A DNA stretch of 8,617 nt from a bacterium (GTDB lineage Bacteria > Auribacterota > UBA3054 > B51-G9). The position numbers were made by a program, and so were the translations under genes. Shown one piece after another: positions 1 through 6,216 of this stretch (positions are counted from its first letter, which is position 1; every line of letters begins with the position of its first letter). The stretch is taken from the NCBI GenBank assembly GCA_029939815.1, contig JAOZSF010000003.1, positions 13,778-22,394 of the forward strand, given 5' to 3'. The notes beneath the pieces are model-generated. The model had not been told where the DNA came from and ran no database searches. It saw only the letters and a program-made list of their open reading frames with translations.

Positions 1-91
1 GCATCCTAATGTGGAGGGACGCTGTCGTGACCGGCGAATGCTGGTTCCCCAGCATCCTAATGTGGAGGGACGCTGTCCCCAGCGTCCTAAT
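1..91. repeat. Two copies of a palindromic dispersed-type repeat, 51-base period, in frame with a gene
   Basis: The 26 bases at 1-26 recur exactly at 52-77 (both begin GCATCCTAATGTGG). A partial copy of the ccccagcRtcctaat part is at 47-61 and again at 77-91. Two hairpins are visible: ATGCTGG (38-44) with CCAGCAT (49-55) around a TTCC loop, and GGACGCTG (68-75) with CAGCGTCC (80-87) around a TCCC loop. The 51-base period equals 17 codons and neither copy brings a stop in the reading frame, so the repeat is translated as part of the adjoining gene. The composition is GC-richer than the following DNA. The left limit is unknown because the array runs off the window edge. Confidence 0.85.
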
Positions 92-412
92 TCTGTGAAA
101 AAGTTCATCATTTCCGCAGCGGAAAACGAAGGCGCTTTAATAAAAGTTTTTGCTGACAACAAACTTGTCGGATGCGCGCCATGGCATCCTTATGAAGTTG
201 ACATTACGGAAGCGATAAAATCCGGTTGCGAAAAAATAGAATTGGAAGTTGTTTTAACCAGAAGAAACACTTTTGGACCTCTGCATCAAATTCCATTAAT
301 CGCACCCGGATACGGTCCCGCGAACTTTATAACCGGCGGCGACAATTTCTCGGAAAATTATATGTTGTATCCCGCAGGATTATTAGCGGCTCCTGAGATT
401 TTAAAGATGTAA
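2..412 (+). CDS. C-terminal part of a glycoside-hydrolase-like protein (5' end outside window)
   Basis: The frame is open from base 2 and ends at a TAA at 410-412, so the true start probably lies to the left of the window; the GTG at 11 is inside a repeat and has no convincing ribosome binding site. The first ~30 codons are translated repeat (HPNVEGRC twice). Ordinary protein begins at about SVKKFIIS (base 92). It then reads as a beta-sandwich: an IKVFADNKLVG strand-turn-strand, APWHPYEVDIT, a basic and hydrophobic IELEVVLTRRN strand, and an NTFGPLH motif, ending in LYPAGLLAAPEI. Such VxVNGxxxG...RNxFGPLH tails occur, as I recall, at the C-terminal ends of large GH2/rhamnosidase-like proteins in polysaccharide-degrading bacteria. 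No catalytic domain is visible here, so the enzymatic activity cannot be named. It could also be a pseudogene fragment joined to repeat DNA. Confidence 0.55.
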   Translation, partial: HPNVEGRCRDRRMLVPQHPNVEGRCPQRPNSVKKFIISAAENEGALIKVFADNKLVGCAPWHPYEVDITEAIKSGCEKIELEVVLTRRNTFGPLHQIPLIAPGYGPANFITGGDNFSENYMLYPAGLLAAPEILKM

Positions 413-425
413 ACTCTTTGTGCTA

Positions 426-454
426 TTGACTAAAAAAAGCTCTTTTAGTAGAAT
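426..454 (+). promoter_or_regulatory. Sigma70-type promoter for pckG, with a dyad across the spacer
   Basis: TTGACT at 426-431 and TAGAAT at 449-454 each match the bacterial housekeeping consensus at five of six positions and are separated by exactly 17 bases. Transcription would start near 461, giving a leader of about 55 bases before the TTG start of pckG. An inverted repeat, ACTAAAA (429-435) and TTTTAGT (443-449), overlaps the -35 box, fills the spacer and touches the -10 box, so it is a possible operator. It is not followed by a T-run, so it does not look like a terminator for the upstream gene. Confidence 0.6.
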
Positions 455-504
455 ATTAAATGTATAACTATAGCGTTTTTATAAACTATAATAATTAAAT
501 AAAT

Positions 505-508
505 GGAG
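505..508 (+). promoter_or_regulatory. Shine-Dalgarno GGAG that sets the TTG start of pckG
   Basis: GGAG lies seven bases before the TTG at 516-518. The first in-frame ATG, at 540, has no such sequence before it (it is preceded by an A-run), so this site decides in favour of the TTG start. Confidence 0.65.
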
Positions 509-515
509 TTGAATT

Positions 516-2393
516 TTGAATAATACCGAAATCGAAAAAATGTTGAGTCAGAAAATGAGCGAAAACAGTTTTGCTAAACTTACAGCCTTAAACAACGATG
601 CTGTAATTGAATTTGTAGCAAAATATGCCGAATTGTGCTCCCCTGACAGTATTTATGTTTGCGATGATTCTGCTGACGACCGTGCTTACATCCGCAACAA
701 ATCAATTGAAAATAATGAAGAGATTAAACTTGCCACCGAAGGTCATACAATTCATTTTGACGGACCTAAAGATCAGGCACGCGATAAAGCCAACACAAAA
801 TATCTTGTAAAAGAAGGTGTTAATCTTGGTGAAAAACTGAATACCAAAGATTATCAGGAAGGTTATGATGAAGTTCATGAATTCTTTGAAAACAGTATGA
901 ACGGAAAAGAAATGTATGTGCGCTTCTTCTGTCTCGGTCCTGTAAATTCTGATTTCTCTTTGTCATGCGTTCAAATTACCGATTCAGCTTATGTAGCTCA
1001 CAGTGAAGATTTACTTTACAGAACCGGATATGAACAATTCAAAAAAGTTGGAAACACAAAAAACTTTTTCCGTTTTGTGCATACTGCAGGTGAATTAGAA
1101 AATAATGTGAGCAAAAATGTTGACAAACGAAGGGTTTTCATCGACCTTGAAGATAATATCGTTTACTCTACAAACACTCAGTATGCTGGAAATACCGTTG
1201 GGTTGAAAAAACTCGCGATGAGACTCGCTATCAATAAATGTAAAGACGAAGATTGGTTGACTGAACACATGTTCGTTATGGGTGTAAATGGACCCGAAGG
1301 AAGAAAAACTTATTTCGCGGGCGCTTTCCCAAGCGCGTGTGGAAAGACTTCTACCGCTATGCTTCCGGGTGAAACAATTATCGGTGATGATATCGCTTAT
1401 ATCCGTCCTCGCAACGGTCACGCACAAGCTGTAAATGTAGAGAACGGAATTTTCGGTATTATTCGTGATGTAAATCAGAAAGATGATCCGATTATCTGGG
1501 ATGTACTCAATTCTGAAGGTGAAGTTATTTTCTCGAATATTCTAAAAGATGAAAACGGGAAAGTTTACTGGCTTGGCATGGGAACTGAAACTGCCGATAA
1601 GGGCGTAAACTATGCCGGCGAATGGGAAAAAGGGAAAAAGGATGCAAATGGAAACGAAGTTTCTCTCGCACATAAAAACGCTCGCTATACCGTGGAACTT
1701 GACCGTCTTGACAACAGCGATGAGAACACACAAAATCCCGAAGGCGTTACAATAGGTGGATTTATTTACGGCGGGCGTGACTCGGATACATCAGTTCCTG
1801 TTGCAGAGTCTTTTAACTTCGCTCATGGCGTTTTAATGTACGGGGCAACTTTGGAGTCTGAAACAACTGCGGCAACTCTCGGCGCGGAAGGGGTTCGTAC
1901 ATTTAATTTGATGTCGATTTTAGATTTCCTGGCATATCCTCTTAATGATTATATCCAGCACAATCTTGATTTCGGCAGTGGACTTACTAATCCGCCGCGT
2001 GTTTTCGGAGTTAATTACTTTTTGAAAAGTAAAGATGGAAAATACTTAAACGGAATGCTCGATAAAGGCGTTTGGGTTAAATGGATGGAACTTCGCGTTA
2101 ACGGTGATGCCGAAACAATAACCACACCAATCGGTAATATTCCTTTGTACGAAGATTTGCAGAAAATCTTTAGCCAGGTCTTAAATAAAGAATATACAAA
2201 AGATCAATACATTGAGCAATTCACAATTCGTGTTCCTGAACTTATCGCTAAAATCAACAGAATAAGAAAAGTTTATGAAAATGAGAGCGGCAGCGCAATT
2301 GAACAATTGTTTGCCGAATTTGATGCTCAGGAAAAACGTCTTAAAGAATTACAGAGTGAAAAAGGTGACCATGTATCACCATTTGACATATAG
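516..2393 (+). CDS. pckG: Phosphoenolpyruvate carboxykinase (GTP)
   Basis: Cytosolic enzyme that interconverts oxaloacetate plus GTP with PEP, CO2 and GDP; the entry step to gluconeogenesis or, in fermenters, CO2 fixation toward C4 acids. The protein is 625 residues, close to the ~600-620 usual for the GTP family. Landmarks: an ARDKANTKYL substrate-loop region near residue 88, MYVRFFCLGP near 133, QYAGNTVGLKK (metal-ligand Lys at 231/232), EHMFVMGV (metal-ligand His251), FPSACGKT at 271-278 with the reactive Cys275 and P-loop Lys277, GDD at 290-292 (metal-binding Asp), GGR at 419-421, and NPPRVFGVNYF at 492-502. The SACGKT motif with cysteine separates it from the ATP-type PckA. Some positions differ from the forms I know: YAGN in place of YGGN, and SACGKTST in place of SACGKTNL. 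It starts with TTG behind GGAG and has its own promoter. A short GGTGA/TCACC inverted repeat sits just before the stop (2364-2380). Confidence 0.95.
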   Translation: MNNTEIEKMLSQKMSENSFAKLTALNNDAVIEFVAKYAELCSPDSIYVCDDSADDRAYIRNKSIENNEEIKLATEGHTIHFDGPKDQARDKANTKYLVKEGVNLGEKLNTKDYQEGYDEVHEFFENSMNGKEMYVRFFCLGPVNSDFSLSCVQITDSAYVAHSEDLLYRTGYEQFKKVGNTKNFFRFVHTAGELENNVSKNVDKRRVFIDLEDNIVYSTNTQYAGNTVGLKKLAMRLAINKCKDEDWLTEHMFVMGVNGPEGRKTYFAGAFPSACGKTSTAMLPGETIIGDDIAYIRPRNGHAQAVNVENGIFGIIRDVNQKDDPIIWDVLNSEGEVIFSNILKDENGKVYWLGMGTETADKGVNYAGEWEKGKKDANGNEVSLAHKNARYTVELDRLDNSDENTQNPEGVTIGGFIYGGRDSDTSVPVAESFNFAHGVLMYGATLESETTAATLGAEGVRTFNLMSILDFLAYPLNDYIQHNLDFGSGLTNPPRVFGVNYFLKSKDGKYLNGMLDKGVWVKWMELRVNGDAETITTPIGNIPLYEDLQKIFSQVLNKEYTKDQYIEQFTIRVPELIAKINRIRKVYENESGSAIEQLFAEFDAQEKRLKELQSEKGDHVSPFDI

Positions 2394-2396
2394 TAA

Positions 2397-2436
2397 TCAA
2401 AGCTCTTGACTCGCGCACGCCGGGTTCCAGCTTTGA
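2397..2436. other. Hairpin-forming GC-rich island between pckG and the nitrilase gene
   Basis: TCAAAGCT at 2397-2404 is the exact inverse of AGCTTTGA at 2429-2436, with a 24-base, GC-rich loop. An alternative pairing, GACTC (2408-2412) with GAGTC (2435-2439), overlaps it. TCTTGAC also occurs twice in direct orientation, at 2404-2410 and 2438-2444. There is no T-run after the stem, so it is not a typical intrinsic terminator. It could be an mRNA-processing or stability structure, or the scar of a small mobile element. Confidence 0.45.
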
Positions 2437-2456
2437 GTCTTGACAACTTTCATAAA

Positions 2457-3254
2457 ATGAAAATTGCCACTGTTCAGCTTTCTTCGTCAGCAGACGCGGA
2501 AGATAATCTTTCGCGTTCTGCTGACATTTTTAATCAAGCTAAAAAAGAAAATGTTGAACTTTTGCTCTTCCCGGAAAATATTTTTTATCGGGGATGTGAT
2601 GAAGAATATAAAATTCACTCACATCATATCCCCGGACATCTCACCCAAACGCTTGCCGATTTATCAAAAAAATTCTCTATCGCCGCCGTATGGGGAAGTA
2701 TTGTCGAAAAAGCGCAACATGGTTTTTACAACACATCTGTTTTTTTCTCTGATTCGGGAGATTTGATTTGTAAATACAGAAAAATACATCTTTTTGAATT
2801 GTATGATAATGAAAATGTTTTATTTCGGGAAAGTGATTTGTTTCAGCACGGTGATAAAATAGTTAATCTGCCTTACAAATCTTTCAATTTAGGTTTCTCT
2901 ATCTGTTATGACTTGAGATTTCCGGAACTGTATCGAAAACTGACTCAAAACGGAGCTAATGTATTGCTCGTTCCTTCCGATTTTACTGAGCGAACGGGAA
3001 AAGCACACTGGCTGCCCCTTCTGCGCGCGCGAGCCATAGAAAATCTGTCTTATGTTATCGCGGCAAATCAATGTGGAACAAATGAAAAAACAGATGCGAA
3101 AAGTTATGGTCATTCGTGTATAATTAATCCCTGGGGTGAAGTTATCGCCTCGCTCGATAGAGATGAACAGGGATTTTGCGCAGCGGAAATTTCTATGAAA
3201 AAAGTTATAGATTCAAGAAAGCAAATTCGTTCGCTCGACCATATAAGAATTTAA
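2457..3254 (+). CDS. Carbon-nitrogen hydrolase, Nit1/Nit2-like (deaminated glutathione amidase or omega-amidase type)
   Basis: A 265-residue nitrilase-superfamily enzyme; it hydrolyses an amide to acid plus ammonia in the cytoplasm. The Glu-Lys-Cys triad is intact: Glu40 in LLLFPENIF, Lys109 in KYRKIHLFE, and Cys150 in GFSICYDLRFPELYR. Further family marks are ESDLFQHGD, LRARAIEN, ANQCG, the GHSCIINPWGEV strand, and a C-terminal SRKQIRSLDH. The KIHLF and ICYDLRFPELYR signatures fit the Nit1/Nit2 branch, whose known jobs are repair of deaminated glutathione and hydrolysis of alpha-ketoglutaramate/alpha-ketosuccinamate; the sequence alone does not decide between them. The reading frame is open upstream to 2406, but homologous sequence begins at MKIATVQL, so the ATG at 2457 is chosen. 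No clear Shine-Dalgarno precedes it. It lies 63 bases after pckG on the same strand and may be co-transcribed with it. Confidence 0.85.
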   Translation: MKIATVQLSSSADAEDNLSRSADIFNQAKKENVELLLFPENIFYRGCDEEYKIHSHHIPGHLTQTLADLSKKFSIAAVWGSIVEKAQHGFYNTSVFFSDSGDLICKYRKIHLFELYDNENVLFRESDLFQHGDKIVNLPYKSFNLGFSICYDLRFPELYRKLTQNGANVLLVPSDFTERTGKAHWLPLLRARAIENLSYVIAANQCGTNEKTDAKSYGHSCIINPWGEVIASLDRDEQGFCAAEISMKKVIDSRKQIRSLDHIRI

Positions 3255-3262
3255 GTTTGTTC

Positions 3263-3291
3263 TTGCTTTCATTTTGTATGATTGTTATAAT
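3263..3291 (+). promoter_or_regulatory. Promoter-like sequence ahead of the envelope gene cluster
   Basis: A perfect TATAAT at 3286-3291 lies 17 bases after TTGCTT at 3263-3268, which keeps the conserved TTG of the -35 box. Transcription would begin near 3298, about 38 bases before the ATG at 3337. If this promoter is used, the upstream ATG at 3274 falls ahead of the transcript, which supports the later start for the deacetylase gene. Confidence 0.45.
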
Positions 3292-3336
3292 AACTGCAAT
3301 ATAACAAAACTTAAAAAATCCGGTGCTTATGCAGCA

Positions 3337-4029
3337 ATGGAAACAATAATCGGAAATAAAAAAATAGTTGTAACTGTTCACGATATTACTCCTTATTTTT
3401 ATGGCGAATGCCTGACAATTTTTAATAAACTTGACGAACTTGGAGTTCACCAGCGAACTCTCCTCATAACTCCGAATTATGCCGGAAAGTCTCCTATTGA
3501 CAGTGATGAGAGATTTATAGTTATGATGGAAACTGAAAGAAAAAAAGGCGCCGAACTTGCCCTTCACGGTTTTTCCCATCGAAATTTCGAGTTTTATAAG
3601 AAAGATTACGTTGAAGCAAAAAAATCTTTGCAACAAGGAATGGGAATGTTTAAAAACGCTTTCGGATTTTTACCAAAAGGTTTTGTTGCTCCGCAATGGT
3701 TTCAAAGCAAAGGCTCATTAAAAGCTGTAGAGGAGCTTGGCTTTAATTACACCGCGATTTTAAGAACGATAAAATATTTCAATGGTAAAAAATATAAAAC
3801 TTTCCCTTTGAACTTTGACTGGGGAAATTCATTTTTAAGTAAAATTATTGCCGCAGGGAATGTATTTACCGCTTCATTTAGAAGAAAAGGACTCATAAGA
3901 TTTGCTGTTCATCCAATGGATATTCCGAACGGGGTTTTTGATAAAGAAATGAAAATACTGGAAAAACTAATCACTGACGGATGGAAACCGTTATCTTATG
4001 AAAACTTAATATCAGAAATCAGATTATGA
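3337..4029 (+). CDS. DUF2334 / NodB-like polysaccharide deacetylase family protein
   Basis: A 230-residue protein of the metal-dependent carbohydrate deacetylase superfamily (CE4-like fold). Visible motifs in order: VVTVHDITP with His15-Asp16 (the HD pair that replaces the NodB TFDD motif in DUF2334 proteins), LLITPNYAG, the metal-binding HGFSH at 77-81, GFVAPQW near 116-121, and FAVHPMD with His192. These are the catalytic and metal positions expected of an active deacetylase. The substrate is unknown, most likely an N-acetylated sugar of an envelope glycan or a glycolipid head group. No signal peptide or membrane segment is visible, so it should act in the cytoplasm. The ATG at 3337 is preferred over an in-frame ATG at 3274 because the conserved block begins shortly after it and because of the promoter position; neither has a strong Shine-Dalgarno. 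Its TGA overlaps the next gene's ATG by four bases (ATGA), suggesting translational coupling. Confidence 0.8.
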   Translation: METIIGNKKIVVTVHDITPYFYGECLTIFNKLDELGVHQRTLLITPNYAGKSPIDSDERFIVMMETERKKGAELALHGFSHRNFEFYKKDYVEAKKSLQQGMGMFKNAFGFLPKGFVAPQWFQSKGSLKAVEELGFNYTAILRTIKYFNGKKYKTFPLNFDWGNSFLSKIIAAGNVFTASFRRKGLIRFAVHPMDIPNGVFDKEMKILEKLITDGWKPLSYENLISEIRL

Positions 4030-5414
4030 AAAAAATATTTTTTGTTTTGACTATTTGCTTTTCCGGATTTTTGTTAAATTCATGCGGAACTTCTGCCGTT
4101 GATACTTTTACCGATCAACGTATCATTGCGATAAACGCGGATGGATCTCCCCATAAATATCCTGTTAAAAATAATGATAAAACAATCCCCGCAAATGAAT
4201 ACAATTATTCTAATCATGTTGCTGAAATAATCGAATCCATCAAAAAAAGCGGCAGAACAAATATTCTTATTTTTGTTTATGGAGGAATGAACTCCCTTAA
4301 AGAAACAATTAAGAAGTCCGCGATTCTGGCTCATGACATTTCAGAAACTTCCGATTATTATCCGGTTATGGTTAATTGGCAGTCGAGCTTATTCGATGCT
4401 TATTTCGAACATTTAATATGGATTAGAAGAGGAAATAGAAGCATCTACCTTGGCCCCCCGCTAGTTCCATTCTATCTTTTTGCCGATCTCGGGCGGGCAA
4501 TTACAAGACTACCGATTAATCTTGTCTACCAGAGCATCGGGATTGCTGAAGATTATGATTTCAAACCCGAAATCAACGAAAATGTCATAGCATCTTTGGA
4601 CGAAATGAAATTGCAGGTTTCCGTGGGGAAAGATTATACCGGTTTTTGGAATAAAGCTGCCAGAGGAGTAGTTTATTCCTGCGGCTTCCCAATTAGACTT
4701 ATAACAACTCCTCTAATTGATGCAGGCGGAAAGAGCGCGTGGGATATAATGTTAAGGCGCACGAGAATGGCATTTCAAAAACAGGCGAATGGAAAATTAA
4801 ACATATCTTTTTCTCCTCCTGACGGAGCTATGTCCATTTTTATGGATGCCCTTGCAAACTTATACGAACATGATAATAAGTATTTTTTCACATTGATAGG
4901 ACACAGCCTGGGACCGGTTATGCTCAACGAACTTATAAGGCAATATCCTCAACTACCTTACCGGGACATTGTTTATCTGGCTCCGTCCTGCACAATAAGA
5001 GATGCCGAATACGCACTTAATCCATATATGCTTAACCATACCAATACCACTTTTTATAATTTATGTCTTCATGAAAATGCCGATAAATACTCTATGATGT
5101 GGTATGCCGGAATTCCACGCGGCAGTATTTTGGAATGGATAGATACTTTTCTCGGCGACCCGTTAACTTCTGATGATCTAACTCTCGGAAAATGGAGTAA
5201 TTCGCTTAGGTTTTTGCGCTCAATTAATCCTGAGTTCAGAAAGCACATCGTTATAAAAGCTTTTGGAATTAACGACCCTGAAACCAACACAATTTTAATA
5301 GATGAACCGGAAACGCACACAGATTTCAGTAATCCAAAACTGCGCTTCTGGGAACCGTCATTCTGGCAAGTCACACCTTTAACCAAAAAGACAGAAGAGA
5401 AAAATGAAAAATAA
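4026..5414 (+). CDS. Predicted alpha/beta-hydrolase lipoprotein
   Basis: 462 residues with a bacterial lipoprotein signal: MKK, a hydrophobic core, then LLNSC with the acylated Cys20 followed by Gly, so export and probably outer-membrane anchoring are expected in a diderm. The mature part has an alpha/beta-hydrolase pattern: the strand NILIFVYGG near 79-87, PVMVNWQS at 113-120, and the nucleophile elbow IGHSLG with Ser294. LAPSCTIRD at 318-325 follows the elbow. His431 in ETHTD is a candidate catalytic histidine; the acid residue cannot be fixed by eye. Residues 141-172 are rich in hydrophobic and aromatic side chains (GPPLVPFYLF, INLVYQSIG) and may form a lid or membrane-contact region. Substrate unknown; lipid ester or thioester hydrolysis is an inference from the fold and location. 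No Shine-Dalgarno is visible: translation is probably coupled to the deacetylase gene through ATGA. Confidence 0.75.
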   Translation: MKKIFFVLTICFSGFLLNSCGTSAVDTFTDQRIIAINADGSPHKYPVKNNDKTIPANEYNYSNHVAEIIESIKKSGRTNILIFVYGGMNSLKETIKKSAILAHDISETSDYYPVMVNWQSSLFDAYFEHLIWIRRGNRSIYLGPPLVPFYLFADLGRAITRLPINLVYQSIGIAEDYDFKPEINENVIASLDEMKLQVSVGKDYTGFWNKAARGVVYSCGFPIRLITTPLIDAGGKSAWDIMLRRTRMAFQKQANGKLNISFSPPDGAMSIFMDALANLYEHDNKYFFTLIGHSLGPVMLNELIRQYPQLPYRDIVYLAPSCTIRDAEYALNPYMLNHTNTTFYNLCLHENADKYSMMWYAGIPRGSILEWIDTFLGDPLTSDDLTLGKWSNSLRFLRSINPEFRKHIVIKAFGINDPETNTILIDEPETHTDFSNPKLRFWEPSFWQVTPLTKKTEEKNEK

Positions 5415-6204
5415 TATCGTAAAAAAAATAGTGTTGATAAGCATTTGTATTTCAACAATCACTTTCATCGGCTGCAAAGCCAAGCCTATCGGCGACAGCG
5501 GGTTTATTAAAAATCCGAATATGATGAAAGAAACAGAATTTTTACCGTTTGACAGAGCTTGGAAAGATAAGAGAATCGACTTCAAAAAATACACCAAAAT
5601 AATGGTTGCGCCAATTTTTACTAAAACACAGTTAGATAAATCATGGCTGGAAAAAAGTAACCTCTATTATTATCTTGGTAAAGATGATCAAAAATTAGCT
5701 GAATTCGCCAATTACACAGCTGAAGCACTTAAAAAAGCCGTTATAAAAGATAAAAAGCTAAAGTTGGTTAACAAGCCGGGACCAAACACAATTATTCTTG
5801 AGTTGGCGCTTGTTAAAGTCGTTCCCGGAAAGCCTGTTATTAAAGCTGCTGAAAATGCCGGAAGTGTGGCAACTCCTATTCTGACCGCAACTCCTTTGGG
5901 ATTTGTTATTATTCCTGTTAAATTTATTGCAAACAGCGCTTCGGACGGTCCCGGTCCTACAGATTCATCAGTTGCTATTGAAGGTCGAATAAGGGATTCG
6001 ATGACGAAGAAAGTTATTGCGACTTTTGCTGACCGTAAAAAGCAGAAAACCGCTTTCTTTAATCTAAAAGATTTCTCCGCATACGGTAATCCCAGACAAC
6101 TTGTAGATGAATGGGCTGATCAGATAATAGAAGTCATTAATTCAAATATGGGTAAAGATGCCAAAGTTGAAAGAAAGAGTTCTACTAAAATAATAAATTT
6201 TTAG
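5404..6204 (+). CDS. DUF3313-type lipoprotein of unknown function
   Basis: 266 residues. A lysine-containing N-terminus and hydrophobic stretch end in FIGC, with the acylated cysteine at 24 followed by Lys, a lipoprotein signal without an inner-membrane Asp. The mature part follows the DUF3313 layout as I know it: DSGF near 31-34, a KKYTKIMVAPIF strand near 61-72, an amphipathic ELKKA-like helix (AEFANYTAEALKKAV) near 99-113, TIILELALVKVVPG at 129-142, and the C-terminal block VAIEGRIRDSMTKKVIATFADR at 190-211 followed by a WADQIIEVIN helix. Residues 149-180 form a small-residue, hydrophobic stretch (AGSVATPILTATPLGFVII) that could touch or enter a membrane. The family has no established function. 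The start overlaps the upstream gene by 11 bases; AGAAGAG just before the ATG is a modest ribosome site. Confidence 0.7.
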   Translation: MKNNIVKKIVLISICISTITFIGCKAKPIGDSGFIKNPNMMKETEFLPFDRAWKDKRIDFKKYTKIMVAPIFTKTQLDKSWLEKSNLYYYLGKDDQKLAEFANYTAEALKKAVIKDKKLKLVNKPGPNTIILELALVKVVPGKPVIKAAENAGSVATPILTATPLGFVIIPVKFIANSASDGPGPTDSSVAIEGRIRDSMTKKVIATFADRKKQKTAFFNLKDFSAYGNPRQLVDEWADQIIEVINSNMGKDAKVERKSSTKIINF

Positions 6205-6216
6205 TAAGAAGAATAT

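Noticed and set aside
1..91. CRISPR array
   Set aside because: Only two full units, internally palindromic, with a spacer partly made of the same repeat, and the frame reads through into a gene; no cas gene is present.
429..449. ACTAAAA/TTTTAGT as an intrinsic terminator of the left gene
   Set aside because: The stem has almost no GC and no T-run follows it; its overlap with a good promoter fits an operator better.
1095..1427. Open frame on the minus strand inside pckG
   Set aside because: It lies opposite strongly conserved PEP carboxykinase motifs, has no family features and no ribosome site; a shadow of the real gene.
2406..2456. N-terminal extension of the nitrilase protein from TTG 2406
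   Set aside because: The extra 17 residues come from the hairpin island and are not nitrilase-like; family homology starts at MKIATVQL, and no Shine-Dalgarno precedes 2406.
2440..2468. Perfect TTGACA as a -35 box for the nitrilase gene
   Set aside because: No -10-like sequence is found at 16-18 bases, and that position would fall inside the coding region.
3205..3636. 143-codon minus-strand open frame opposite the deacetylase start
   Set aside because: The sequence is Phe/Ile/Asn-rich low-quality translation overlapping two supported plus-strand genes.
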